This document shows, one piece after another, positions 1 through 8,723 of a DNA stretch of 64,000 bases. Position 1 is the stretch's first letter. The number at the start of each line of letters is the position of its first letter. The position numbers were made by a program, and so were the translations under genes. A model generated the notes under the pieces. That model did not search any database. It had not been told where the DNA came from and saw only the letters and a program-made list of their open reading frames with translations. This DNA is from Pyxidicoccus fallax (GTDB lineage Bacteria; Myxococcota; Myxococcia; Myxococcales; Myxococcaceae), in assembly GCF_012933655.1 (NCBI RefSeq), contig NZ_JABBJJ010000008.1, positions 1 through 64,000 on the forward strand, written 5' to 3'.

Positions 1-1745
1 GCCCTGCCCGACCCTTCCGTGACGACGGCGCGCATCAGCGCGCGCAGCGGCCCGCGAGTCCCATCCGCGAGCGAGGCGCTCGGGCCGTCATCCAGGTCGG
101 TGACGAGGTAGGGCGCGCGCCACCGGCCCGACTCGGCCGCCGCGGCGACGGAGGCGAGGTGCAGCGGCGTCGCCAGCACACGGCCCTGACCGATGGCCGC
201 GGCGGCCAGCTCCACCGAGTCCTTCGGCGCCGGGAACGAGCCCCCCGGGGAGGGAAGTCCCGGGTGGTACGTCACGTCGAAGCCGAAGCGCCGGGCCGCC
301 TCACCGAGCGCCCCGCCGCCCAGGGTGGCGGAGAGCAACACGTACGCGGTGTTGCAGGAGTGGGCGAACGCGCCGCGCAGCGTGGTGACCCCGAGCTCCT
401 CTCCCTCGAAGTTGCGGAAGGACTTCCCCTTCACCGCCACCGTGGCCGGGCACGACGCCGGCGCGTCCGCCTCCATGCCTCGGGCGAGCAGGGCCTCCGT
501 GGTGACGACCTTGAAGGTGGAGCCGGGCGGGTAGCGGCCGGTGAGGGCCCGGTGCAGCGGCTGCGAGAGCGGCCGGCTGGCGATGGCGAGCACGGCGCCC
601 GTGCCGCTGTCCACCGCGACGAGCGCCGCCGGCTGCAGCACGCTGTCGAGCACGGCCTCGGCGGCGGCCTGCAGGTCCCTGCGCAGCGTGGTGGTCAGCG
701 GCGTGCCCTCCTTGCCCTCGAAGCGGAAGAGGACCTGCGTCTCGCCCGAGGCGCGCGTGAGCACCACCTCGCCCGAGGGAGCGCCCGCGAGCTGTGGCTC
801 GAAGGCGCGCTCCAGGCCGGACAGGCCCACGATGTCGCCGGGCTGGTAGAGCGTGCCCAGCTGCGTGAGCAGCTCGGCCGTCACCTCGCCCACGCGGCCG
901 AGGGTGTGCGAGGCGAAGCCCTCGGCGGGGGACAGCCGCGCGGTCTTCTTGCGGAAGAAGATGCCGGGCACGGGGGCCAGGGCGGGGCGCACCTGCTGGT
1001 AGCGCTCGGGCCTCACGTCGATGAGGGGGAGGAAGCGCTCGGCGGTGCCGGCGGCGGCGATCGTCTTCTCCACCCGCGCCGGGTCCATGTCGAGCTGCTG
1101 CTGGAGGGCGGTGGCCACGGCGGCGCGGTTGCGCACGCGCGACGGGTCCACGCCGATGGAGATGACCTCGCCGACGTGGGTGAGCGGCTCGCCTCGCGAG
1201 TCCAGGAGGGCGGCCCGCTCCGGCCACGTCCGGGTGCGGGAGAAGCGGTCACCCTCGCGGGCCTCGGGGTGGAGCACGGCGGGAGTCCAGCGTACACGCC
1301 AGCGGCCCTCGCGGCGCACGAAGGGCAGGGTGCCCTCCATCTCCCAATCACCGAGCCCGCGCAGCACGTGTACGGCGCGGAAGGTGGCCTTCGCGCTCTC
1401 GCCGTCGCGCTCGACGTTGCCCAGCTCGAACCGGGAGGAGACGATGCGCAGCCCGTCCCGGAAGCGCTGGTGCTGAGCGTCGAAGTCCGCGGGCGCCCCG
1501 GCCACCGCGCTCCGCAGCGCCGAGAGGTCTCCGGCTTCCCAGGCGCGCAGGTACGCCTCCGCCTCCGCCACCGGCCCATCCGTTGGCCGAACCGCTGGCC
1601 GCTCCGCCGGTCTGTCGGGCACGGACGCACAGGCCGACAGGAACAGGGCCACCGCCGCGCTGATTGTGACGTTCCACCCTCGCGACGACGTGCCTCGCGC
1701 GGCGCTGACTTCGAGTCCAGACTCCCGCCACGACGTCCGGCGCAT
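1..1745 (-). CDS. penicillin-binding protein, PBP2-type transpeptidase lipoprotein (3' end cut by window)
   Basis: Periplasmic D,D-transpeptidase that cross-links peptidoglycan. The minus-strand frame is open from the ATG at 1745 to the window edge. An N-terminal hydrophobic stretch ends in a lipobox-like LSAC near residue 40. Next comes an NTF2-like MecA-N-type domain (about residues 55-165), a PBP dimerisation region, and the transpeptidase domain with STFK (catalytic Ser about 409) and SCN (Ser about 463). The conserved tail TEGSGRA is the last part visible. The KTG motif would lie just beyond position 1. The architecture resembles PBP2a/PBP3-like class B enzymes. The start has only a weak distant ribosome site, so the exact N-terminus is uncertain. 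Confidence 0.88.
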   Translation of the reverse strand, partial: MRRTSWRESGLEVSAARGTSSRGWNVTISAAVALFLSACASVPDRPAERPAVRPTDGPVAEAEAYLRAWEAGDLSALRSAVAGAPADFDAQHQRFRDGLRIVSSRFELGNVERDGESAKATFRAVHVLRGLGDWEMEGTLPFVRREGRWRVRWTPAVLHPEAREGDRFSRTRTWPERAALLDSRGEPLTHVGEVISIGVDPSRVRNRAAVATALQQQLDMDPARVEKTIAAAGTAERFLPLIDVRPERYQQVRPALAPVPGIFFRKKTARLSPAEGFASHTLGRVGEVTAELLTQLGTLYQPGDIVGLSGLERAFEPQLAGAPSGEVVLTRASGETQVLFRFEGKEGTPLTTTLRRDLQAAAEAVLDSVLQPAALVAVDSGTGAVLAIASRPLSQPLHRALTGRYPPGSTFKVVTTEALLARGMEADAPASCPATVAVKGKSFRNFEGEELGVTTLRGAFAHSCNTAYVLLSATLGGGALGEAARRFGFDVTYHPGLPSPGGSFPAPKDSVELAAAAIGQGRVLATPLHLASVAAAAESGRWRAPYLVTDLDDGPSASLADGTRGPLRALMRAVVTEGSGR

Positions 1746-1875
1746 GTGACCGAGCACCGCCGTGACTCCGACGCTCCACCCACTCCAGAACATGCGGCGC
1801 ACCCTGCCGCGCGCGAGTCACGACGTCACGCACGAAGTGCCTGCCCGGCCAGCGGCTCTGCGACACACCGTGCGG

Positions 1876-2305
1876 GTGCGTGCCCTCGGGGGTACACCCT
1901 GGGCGGAGGCCTCCGTGGCGGCCACACCTGATAGTGAGCGACAGGTGCACCATGGGCAGAACACCATGGGTGGAGGCTCCTCGCGACGACCGCGACCGAT
2001 GGCGAGCGACAGGTGCACCATGGGCAGAACACCCTGGGTGGAGGCTCCTCGCGACGACCGCGCCTGATGGCGAGCGACAGGTGCACCATGGGCAGAACAC
2101 CCAGGGTGGAGGCTCCTCGCGACGACCGCGACCGATGGCGAGCCGCAGGTGCACCATGGGCAGAACACCCCAGGGCGGAGGCTCCTCGCGGCGGCCGCGC
2201 CTGATGGCGAGTGCCAGGCGCACACCATCGGCAGGAGGCCCAGGACCGGAGGCCCCTCGCGGCGGCCCCTGATGGCGAGCGTCACGTGCACCATCGGTCG
2301 GATGG
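1876..2305. repeat. array of about six 68-bp tandem repeats
   Basis: The only sizeable non-coding stretch near the left end (1746-2379) is mostly a tandem repeat. GTGCACCATGGGCAG or a close variant recurs at 1945, 2013, 2081 and 2149, with divergent copies near 2218 and 2286 and a degraded one near 1876. The period is 68 bp (one 69). Each unit carries the palindromes GTGCAC and CCATGG and the element GAGGCTCCTC. Since 68 is not a multiple of 3, the reading frame shifts in each unit, so the several open frames across it are unlikely to be a repeat protein. Central copies are near identical and edge copies decayed. Function unknown. Confidence 0.85.
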
Positions 2306-2379
2306 AACTCGGGTCGCGCACGGCGCGATGCTTCGTTGAGAGGCAAACACGCCAGTGGCGTGCCAGGACGCCGGCCCGC

Positions 2380-2994
2380 TCACCCCGCTCGCGCGGCGCG
2401 GCGCCCCTTCGGCGAGAGGGGAAGGCACGTCAGCGCCATCTGTGCCACCCGGCGGAGCGCGGCGCGGCTCGTCCCGGCGGTGGCCTGCACGGCCATCCCC
2501 TGGCACACCGTCATGACGAAGCGCGCGAGCTCTGTCGGCGAGCTGTCCGGCGGCAGCTCCCCTTCCGCGCGCGCCTGTTCGAGCCGCCTCGCCAGCGCCA
2601 CCTCGCCGGCCCTCCGGAAGCGGAGCGCCTCCTGGCGGACCGGCTCGCTGGCCTCGCCGCAGGCAATCGCCGCGTTGACACCCAGGCAGCCCGCCGGCTG
2701 GTCCGGCGCCGTGTGCGCGTCCGCGAAGCCCAGCAACCACTGCTCCACCGCGTCGCGCACCGCCGGAGCCCGGAGCGCCTCCGCCGAGAACGCCAGGTGC
2801 TTCTGTCCGTACCGCTCCAATGCCTTCTGGAACAGCCCCTCCTTGCTGCCGAAGGTGGCGTACAGGCTGGGCCGGGTGATGCCCATCGCCTCCGTCAGGT
2901 CCGTCAGCGAGGCGCCCTCGTAGCCGTGCCGCCAGAAGACCTCGAGCGCCGCCTCCACCACCTGCTCCTCGTCGAACTCACGCGGACGTCCCAT
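2380..2994 (-). CDS. TetR/AcrR family transcriptional regulator
   Basis: Predicted 204-residue repressor. It starts MGRPREF and has a typical TetR N-terminal helix-turn-helix (about residues 10-56, with GYEGASLTDLTEAMGITRPS and LYATFGSKEGLF). A ligand-binding helical C-terminal domain follows, with the GCLGVNAA segment seen in TetR subfamilies with a C-terminal dimer domain. The frame stays open upstream, but the MGRPREF start is the family-typical one and leaves a proper 105-bp divergent promoter region. It is divergent from the NTF2-fold gene at 3100, and two operator-like sites lie between them. Autoregulation and control of 3100 are therefore likely. Confidence 0.85.
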   Translation of the reverse strand: MGRPREFDEEQVVEAALEVFWRHGYEGASLTDLTEAMGITRPSLYATFGSKEGLFQKALERYGQKHLAFSAEALRAPAVRDAVEQWLLGFADAHTAPDQPAGCLGVNAAIACGEASEPVRQEALRFRRAGEVALARRLEQARAEGELPPDSSPTELARFVMTVCQGMAVQATAGTSRAALRRVAQMALTCLPLSPKGRRAARAG

Positions 2995-3013
2995 GGCCTC
3001 ACCCATCCGTTCC

Positions 3014-3075
3014 ATACCGCCCGGTCCAAAATTCCCTTGAATCCCGGCCGGGGGATTCATACTGAACGGTATAAT
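3014..3075. promoter_or_regulatory. divergent promoter with two TetR operator-like palindromes
   Basis: Between the TetR gene and the NTF2-fold gene lie ATACCGCCCGGTCC (3014-3027) and ATACTGAACGGTAT (3059-3072). Both fit ATACnGnnCnGT, and the second is symmetric at its ends. The second overlaps TATAAT (3070-3075), a good -10 hexamer about 25 bp before the ATG at 3100. Binding there would block transcription of the rightward gene. No convincing -35 was seen. The operator role is inferred. Confidence 0.55.
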
Positions 3076-3099
3076 AACCCGCACGAAGGGCGGATTCAC

Positions 3100-3549
3100 A
3101 TGAGCGCAGAGGTCGCCACCGACGCGAGGGTGCAGGCGGTCATCAGCTACTTCCGGAAGGTGGACGCCCGGGACGCCAGCCTCCTCGACCTCTTCACCGA
3201 CGACGTCCAGTTCTGCTTTCCGAAGTTCGGCCTCGTGCATGGCAAGGCGGCCCTGGCCCGCTTCGGTCAGGTGATGGCAGGCGCGCTGGAGCGCCTGGAG
3301 CACGACATCGACGGGTTCAACTACATCGTCTCCGGAGACTTCGTCGTCGTGGAGGGCACCGAGCGCGGCGTGACGCGCAAGGGCGTGCACTGGCCCGACG
3401 GCGTCATCTCCCAGGGCCGCTTCTGCAACGTCTTCCAGTTCGAAGGGCCCCTCATCCGGCGCGTGCACGTCTACGTGGACCCGGACTTCACCAGCGCCGA
3501 CCAGGAGCGCATCCGCCTCTTCCGGGGCGAGGCGGCCAGCGGCGCCTGA
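3100..3549 (+). CDS. NTF2-fold (SnoaL-like) protein
   Basis: 149-residue soluble protein. The single NTF2-like cone fold spans nearly the whole chain: helix ending in YFRKVDARDASLLDLF, then VQFCFPKFGLVHGKAALARF and the strands FNYIVSGDFVVVEGTERG and GRFCNVFQFEG ending in HVYVDPDF. Such proteins bind or isomerise small hydrophobic ligands, but no substrate can be read from the sequence. The ATG is followed directly by the conserved fold. Its divergence from a TetR gene suggests ligand-inducible expression. Confidence 0.8.
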   Translation: MSAEVATDARVQAVISYFRKVDARDASLLDLFTDDVQFCFPKFGLVHGKAALARFGQVMAGALERLEHDIDGFNYIVSGDFVVVEGTERGVTRKGVHWPDGVISQGRFCNVFQFEGPLIRRVHVYVDPDFTSADQERIRLFRGEAASGA

Positions 3550-3589
3550 CGTCCCGCGCACGGCAGGACGCCCGGCGCCGCGAAGGACG

Positions 3590-4972
3590 TCAGTTCACCG
3601 TGAAGGTGGTGTCGTTCCGGTACAGCAGCGTCTTCGACCAGTCCGCCGAGTACACGAGCGTGTCCACGCGGTAGGTCCCCGCGGGCTTGTCCGTGCCGAT
3701 GGTGAACGGCGTGTTGAAGGAGCGCGTCTGCCCGGCCGTGAAGGCCTGGTTGCCGTAGATGCGATCGACGATGAGCGTGGAGCCGGTGACGGACCGGATT
3801 TCGTACTTCACGTTCACCGTCATGGCGGACGACGCCGTGACGGAGCCGGCCACCTGGAAGGACTGGCCGCGCGTCACCGTCGTGGGGCTCACCGTGGCGC
3901 GCGTCGTGGTGACGGTGCCCGGCGGAGGCGGCGGCGTGCCGGCGAAGTGGGCCTTGTAGAGGGCGGCCGCGTTGGGGAACTCGGTCTGGAAGGTGTGGCC
4001 GCCGTTCGCATCCACGTCGGACAGCTGGTGGTGCCCGTCGCCGGCCTGCCAGTCGAAGTACGAGTGGTAGCCCACGTTGTTGGCCGGGTTGAAGATGAAC
4101 GCCAGCATCTGCTGGACGAACCAGGTGTTGTCTCCGCCGCCCGTGGTCGCCGGGTCATTCACTCCCCACTCGGGAACGGAGAGCCGCTTGCCTCGCGCCT
4201 GCGCGAAGTCGCGGAACTTCGTCAGCGCCGGAGCGAACTGCACGTCCCAGTTCAGCTTCCACCGGTCCAGCCGGCACTGGCCCGTGCAGGTGGAAGGAAT
4301 GGGATAGCGCCCCTGCCAGCCCTGGTCGTACAGGTCGAAGCCGATGTAGTCGACGTACGCGTTGCCCGGGTACGTCGCCGTCATCATCGCCGGGGAGATG
4401 TCGTAGTTGGGGTTCCAGTCGAACTCGAACCCGGCGCTCGGCTGCGAGGTGCGCATGGCCGTGACGATGCGGCGGAAGCACTCGGCGTAGTTCGCCTCCT
4501 GCCCGTTGCCGGCGTACCAGGGCATCCAGAATCCGCTGAACTCCCAGCCCACGCGGATGATGCTGCGCTGCAGCCCGGCGTTCACCATGTGCGTGGCCAG
4601 GTTCCGGAAGCGGAAGTCGTACTGGCCCTGCGCGCACTGCGCCAGCGAGCCCTGCCCCTCCGGGAAGATGGACACCGAGTAGTTCAGCCGGCGCCCCGGC
4701 TTCGCCTTCACCCAGCGGCTCCAGGCCCCCAGCTGCCACGTGGGGTTCTCGATGTTCTCCCACGTGTCCTTGTCCTGGTGCCCCTGCGCCAGGGTGACCT
4801 CGTAGCCAAGCCACTCCGAATACGCGTCGATGGCGCGCGGCTGGGAGAACACCTCCCCGTGGTACACGCCCGTGAGGGGCTGCGCGGAGGCACTCGGTGC
4901 GACGGCCAGGACGGCCAGGGCCACCAGGGATGCGAGGACGGAGGCGAGGTGCTTTCTGGAGCCCGAGTTCAT
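3590..4972 (-). CDS. secreted glycoside hydrolase family 26-like (mannanase type) with C-terminal beta-domain
   Basis: 460-residue secreted enzyme. A signal peptide probably ends at the ASA of residues 28-30. The (beta/alpha)8 domain (about 33-345) has RVGWEFSG with the probable acid/base Glu144 and SVPEWGV with the probable nucleophile Glu268, as in GH26 and other clan GH-A enzymes. A proline linker leads to a C-terminal Ig-like/CBM-like beta-sandwich (about 350-460) with TTFTVN at the end. The likely role is extracellular beta-mannan or related glycan cleavage. The exact substrate cannot be assigned. It lies alone, convergent with the gene at 3100. Confidence 0.8.
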   Translation of the reverse strand: MNSGSRKHLASVLASLVALAVLAVAPSASAQPLTGVYHGEVFSQPRAIDAYSEWLGYEVTLAQGHQDKDTWENIENPTWQLGAWSRWVKAKPGRRLNYSVSIFPEGQGSLAQCAQGQYDFRFRNLATHMVNAGLQRSIIRVGWEFSGFWMPWYAGNGQEANYAECFRRIVTAMRTSQPSAGFEFDWNPNYDISPAMMTATYPGNAYVDYIGFDLYDQGWQGRYPIPSTCTGQCRLDRWKLNWDVQFAPALTKFRDFAQARGKRLSVPEWGVNDPATTGGGDNTWFVQQMLAFIFNPANNVGYHSYFDWQAGDGHHQLSDVDANGGHTFQTEFPNAAALYKAHFAGTPPPPPGTVTTTRATVSPTTVTRGQSFQVAGSVTASSAMTVNVKYEIRSVTGSTLIVDRIYGNQAFTAGQTRSFNTPFTIGTDKPAGTYRVDTLVYSADWSKTLLYRNDTTFTVN

Positions 4973-5263
4973 GTCTGGAATTTTCCCGTGATGTTGATTG
5001 ATTTGCTCGACATCCAGCTTTATCGGATTACGAAAGGATAGCGGGTATTGTCAAACACGGGCCGCGTGCATGGCGCGTGTGTCGCGCTCTTCATCACTGA
5101 CAGACGCATGTGACACCCCTGCCTCGGTGGACGCGCCTGGATGTGCAGCGCGTTGCACGGCGGGACCACGAGGGAGCCCGGTGCTCCTCTGGACGCACGG
5201 GGCATGGTGCTTGCTCAACGCCGAGCACGTGGCCGGCCGGGTCCACTTCGTGGGAGCAGTCGT

Positions 5264-5863
5264 ATGAAGAGGCGTGCCGTCGCGGTGTCCTTGCTTTGGC
5301 TGTGGTTGCTGTCGCCCGGAGTCGCGAAGGCGGAGGGCCTCGCGTTCGACTTCTCCCGGAACTCGCGATCCGCGCGCCTCGTGGGCGGGCCCGTTCCATC
5401 CGTGCGCGGGTGGGCGGCGGCGGGCCAGCGCGTGCGAGCCTTCACTCCCGCCAGCGTCACCGTCACCACGGAGGACCCCGCCATCCCGACGCACCTCTGG
5501 CTGGTGCCCGTGATTCTGACGGGGACGGGGTTGCTCCTCGGCGTCGCATGGTGCGCCGCCCTGAACTCGTCCGAGTCGGAGTGCAACCAGGCCATGCTGG
5601 GAGGGCTGGCGCTCGGCGGACTGGCGAGCCTGAGCTACTTCGTCGTGCTCGCCTGCGTGGAGGGAGGCTGCGCCTCCGAGTGCACCGAGGAGGACGAGGA
5701 CTGTGCCGAGGAGACCGAGGGAAGCGCCCGCTCGCGAGCGGCGCGACGCAAGCTCGGGCCGCCGGGCAGGGCCCTCGGTACACGGGCCCTGCCGCTGGGG
5801 CTGTCCCCCACGGTGGGGTTCGTCAACGACCGCGCCGTGTTCGGCCTGGGCGGTCACTTCTGA
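5264..5863 (+). CDS. small membrane protein with signal sequence, unknown function
   Basis: 199-residue protein that I do not recognise. It has an N-terminal signal (WLWLLSPGVAKA, cleavage near residue 23), a hydrophobic pair of segments around 80-100 (LVPVILTGTGLLLGVAWCAA) and 108-130 (MLGGLALGGLASLSYFVVLA), then a Cys/Glu-rich acidic stretch (CASECTEEDEDCAEE) and a C-terminal GFVNDRAVFGLGGHF that could be an outer-membrane strand. The ATG is preceded by GGAG at 8 nt. This general layout is common in myxobacterial envelope proteins, but no function is supported. Confidence 0.6.
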   Translation: MKRRAVAVSLLWLWLLSPGVAKAEGLAFDFSRNSRSARLVGGPVPSVRGWAAAGQRVRAFTPASVTVTTEDPAIPTHLWLVPVILTGTGLLLGVAWCAALNSSESECNQAMLGGLALGGLASLSYFVVLACVEGGCASECTEEDEDCAEETEGSARSRAARRKLGPPGRALGTRALPLGLSPTVGFVNDRAVFGLGGHF

Positions 5864-5881
5864 ACCCCACCGCGCGTCCCA

Positions 5882-7324
5882 CTACGGCATGGGCCGCGAG
5901 CCGTTCGACGGCCCTTCGGGAACGGCGGGCCATCCGTTGGGCCAGGTGATGGCGTCCACGAGCATCACCCGCGCGGTGTGGGCGCTGTTCCACGCGTGAT
6001 AGACCATGTACGTGTCGCCGCCCGGCCCGGTGACGACGGAGTTGTGGCCCGGGCCCGTCCAGCCGCCACCCGTCTTGAGGATGGGCGCGCTCAGCTTCGT
6101 GTAGGGCCCCAGCGGGCTGGTGGCGCGGGCGACGCCCACGGCGTACGTGTTGTTGTAGTACGCGTTACCGCTGTAGAAGAGGTAGTAGTAGCCGCCGCGC
6201 GCGACGACCCACGGCGCCTCGACGACGCCGCCCTCCCAGCCCAGGTTGTTGGTGATGAGCGTCCGGCGCGTGCCCACGAGCGACAGTCCGTCCGCCGAGA
6301 GCTGCTGTCCGTAGATGGGCGTCTGCTGCCCCACCGCGTTGCCGTCCGCCTTCCACACGAGGTACGGCGTGCCCGCCGTGTCCTTGAAGAAGGTGGCGTC
6401 AATCATCCCCATGCCCGTGTCGTGCACCAGCGGCCGGCCGAGGTCCGTGAAGGGCCCGAGCGCGCTCGCCGAGGTGGCCGCGCCGATGGACAGCTTCCCG
6501 TTCGTGTGCCGCGCCGTGTAGTACGCGATGTAGCGCGTCCCCACCTTGTGAATCTCCGGCGCCCAGAAGTCGCCCGTGGCCCACGTGGGCTTGCTCGCGG
6601 ACGGGAAGATGACGCCTGCGGACGTCCAGTTCACGAGGTCCCGCGAGGTGCGCAGGGGGAACGCGTTCGCCGCGCCGCCCGACGTGCAGGCCGCCACGTA
6701 CTGCGTGCCGTCATGGATGACGCCCGGGTCCGCGCAGTCCGTGGGCACCACCGGGTTGATGTACAGCCCGCCGCAGCCCGTGTAGCGGAACGACATGCCG
6801 CACGCGTTGGAGCCGCTGAAGTACGGCGCCCACTCGTTCGACAGCACCGTGTACGAGTTGGGGGACTGGTTCGTGCAGCCCCGGTCCCAGAACACGCGCC
6901 CGCCGGTGTCGTCGTGCTGCGCCGGGTGGTTCGCCGGATGCAGCCACGCCGGGCCGTAGGTGATGCGCGTGCCGCACGACTGGGCCACGCAGTCCGTGTC
7001 GAGCGCGATGACACACGCGTTGTTGCCGGTGAAGTACGGCCGCCAGCCGTTGGACAGCACCGCGTACGAGTTGGAGCCCTCGTTGACGCAGGTGCCGTCC
7101 CACGTCACCAGGTCCGCCGCGATGTCGTACTGGTTCGGGTGGTTCGAGGGGCGAATCCACCGGTCGCCGTAGGTGATGCGCGTGCTGCACGCGAGCGCGT
7201 CGGTGGTGGTGCCGAGCGTGGACTCGTCGGCGGCGGGCGGTGTCTCGGGGCTCTCGCCACCGCAGGCCGACGCGAGCAGCGCGCCCGCGAAGGCCAGGGA
7301 CAGGAAACGGGGGGATTTCCTCAT
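5882..7324 (-). CDS. GH43-family glycosidase lipoprotein with two N-terminal Cys-rich repeats
   Basis: 480-residue lipoprotein (LASAC lipobox, Cys21). Two tandem modules (about 46-108 and 116-178) share ITYG...NHP..., then SNSYAVLSN or PNSYTVLSN and PYF.G.NAC. These look like a small carbohydrate-binding module. The five-bladed propeller follows, with DCADPG (base Asp199), MIDATFF (Asp309) and VVEAPW (acid Glu369), the three catalytic carboxylates expected for GH43. It is probably an arabinanase, arabinofuranosidase or xylosidase on the cell surface. It is the first of a minus-strand run of surface genes. Confidence 0.85.
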   Translation of the reverse strand: MRKSPRFLSLAFAGALLASACGGESPETPPAADESTLGTTTDALACSTRITYGDRWIRPSNHPNQYDIAADLVTWDGTCVNEGSNSYAVLSNGWRPYFTGNNACVIALDTDCVAQSCGTRITYGPAWLHPANHPAQHDDTGGRVFWDRGCTNQSPNSYTVLSNEWAPYFSGSNACGMSFRYTGCGGLYINPVVPTDCADPGVIHDGTQYVAACTSGGAANAFPLRTSRDLVNWTSAGVIFPSASKPTWATGDFWAPEIHKVGTRYIAYYTARHTNGKLSIGAATSASALGPFTDLGRPLVHDTGMGMIDATFFKDTAGTPYLVWKADGNAVGQQTPIYGQQLSADGLSLVGTRRTLITNNLGWEGGVVEAPWVVARGGYYYLFYSGNAYYNNTYAVGVARATSPLGPYTKLSAPILKTGGGWTGPGHNSVVTGPGGDTYMVYHAWNSAHTARVMLVDAITWPNGWPAVPEGPSNGSRPMP

Positions 7325-7408
7325 GTGTCGTTCTCCGATGCAGTCACTGGGACTGCATCGGGAACTACCATGAAAATCAGGACAGATTCTCGAAACCTGA
7401 TTGTGTGA

Positions 7409-8722
7409 CTATTCGAACACCGACACCTCGGCCAGCTTCTCCATCCAGAGCGGGCTGTTTCCATCCTGCATGACGCGCAGCCGCACGAAGCGCACGGGCT
7501 TGCTCGCGGTGAGGGGCGCGTCGAGGAAGAGGGTGGTGCGGTAGGGGTCCAGCGGCGGGTCGAAGGGGCTGTCCGCCTCGGTGCCCGCGGTGAGGCCCAC
7601 GTAGTGGCCCCAGGGGTCGTACGGGTTGGGGAGGACGACCGGGACGTCCGCCAGCGGCTCGTAGGTGTCGCCGTTCTCGCTGCCCTCCAGAATCACGCGG
7701 GCCTGCTGCCTCGGAGTGAACAGGGGCTTCAGTCCGCGGACCACGACCCGGCGCGGGAGCACGGCCCTGTCGAGCGTGAAGGTCAGGGACTCCAGACCGA
7801 CGGGGCTCGCTCCGGGCTGGGTGCTCGGCGGCACGGTGTTCTGGATGGCGAGCTTGCCGTCCGTGTAGGGGCACGGGCCCGGGGTGTGCACCGGGCCGCA
7901 CGCGGCGCCGCGGCTGACGGGGCGGAGCGCTCCCGGGGGCAGCGGCTTGCGCGGGGTGCGCCACTCGACGCGGAAGTCGAGGTCGCTGCCGTCGGCGCCC
8001 AGCGGATAGAAGAACCACAGGCCCGTGCTCACCGCGCGCAGCTGCGCCTCCGGGCCCGTGAAGTCCTCCAGCACATACGGGCTCACCACCCAGGGCGAGG
8101 TCGCCCGGAACTGCTCCCACAGCAGGCCGTCCGGGCCATGCAGGTGCAACACCGGCTCGGGCGTGGTGGGGGGAGCGGGCCGAGGCTCGCTGGTGTTGCC
8201 GTCCCAGATGGTGGGGACCTCGCCGGACGGGGGCGTCTCCGGGACAGGGGGCGCCGCGGCGAAGGTCAGCGTGGGGCCCTGGGCGCCGTCGCTCACCGTG
8301 AAGCCCGAGTCCCACGTCCGCAGCAGCGGCAGCTCCACGTCGTCGCGGAAAGAGAAGGCGGCGAAGACGCCGTGGCCGTCCGCTTCCAGCGGGGGGAACA
8401 CGCGGAAGCGGTACTGCTCGTAGACGTAGGCGTTCTCCGTGGTGATGTCGCCCGCGAGGGTCTCCAGCGTGAAGTAGCCGGCGGCCTCGCTGGTGCCTTC
8501 CGAGTACGGCCGGTAGCCCAGGTCCACCACCTCCCCGCCCACGGGATAGCCGGTGTAGGAGGGGGACTTGCTCGAGCGCTCCACGCGCAGCGGCGTGTTC
8601 GCCCGGGGCGAGCCGTCCGCGTTCAGCAGCCGGCCATAGATGAAGACGGGGTCCTCCGGCATCCGCTCACAGCCGGACGCGAGGAGTGCGAGGAGGGGAA
8701 AGCAGAGCAGACGGAAGCGCAT
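7409..8722 (-). CDS. lipoprotein with carboxypeptidase-regulatory-like N-terminus, partner of the TonB receptor
   Basis: 437-residue lipoprotein (LLASGC lipobox). The N-terminal part (about 25-130) looks like a transthyretin/CarboxypepD_reg-type fold (IYGRLLNADGSPRANTPLRV). The middle contains Pro-rich linkers, and the C-terminal region (about 290-437) ends in a discoidin-like pattern (RFVRLRVMQDGN...). It starts 1 bp after the stop of the TonB-dependent receptor, so the pair is co-transcribed and the protein is probably a surface accessory or ligand-capture subunit of that receptor. No enzyme motif seen. Confidence 0.7.
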   Translation of the reverse strand: MRFRLLCFPLLALLASGCERMPEDPVFIYGRLLNADGSPRANTPLRVERSSKSPSYTGYPVGGEVVDLGYRPYSEGTSEAAGYFTLETLAGDITTENAYVYEQYRFRVFPPLEADGHGVFAAFSFRDDVELPLLRTWDSGFTVSDGAQGPTLTFAAAPPVPETPPSGEVPTIWDGNTSEPRPAPPTTPEPVLHLHGPDGLLWEQFRATSPWVVSPYVLEDFTGPEAQLRAVSTGLWFFYPLGADGSDLDFRVEWRTPRKPLPPGALRPVSRGAACGPVHTPGPCPYTDGKLAIQNTVPPSTQPGASPVGLESLTFTLDRAVLPRRVVVRGLKPLFTPRQQARVILEGSENGDTYEPLADVPVVLPNPYDPWGHYVGLTAGTEADSPFDPPLDPYRTTLFLDAPLTASKPVRFVRLRVMQDGNSPLWMEKLAEVSVFE

Positions 8723-8723
8723 G

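Noticed and set aside
159-1931. 590-residue plus-strand open frame
   Set aside because: Antisense to the penicillin-binding protein, whose frame has STFK and SCN motifs.
1876-2305. CRISPR array
   Set aside because: The 68-bp units follow each other directly with no unique spacers and no cas genes nearby.
1818-2321. Several open frames in the 68-bp repeat array that look like repeat proteins
   Set aside because: The 68-bp period shifts frame in each unit and frames on both strands are open equally, so none is likely to be a real gene.
2995-3561. N-terminal extension of the TetR gene (frame open upstream)
   Set aside because: The extension would be antisense to the NTF2-fold gene; the MGRPREF start is family-typical.
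5141-5263. Longer N-terminus of the small membrane protein at 5264
   Set aside because: The signal sequence begins at 5264 with GGAG upstream; the extension is Arg-rich and unlike coding sequence.
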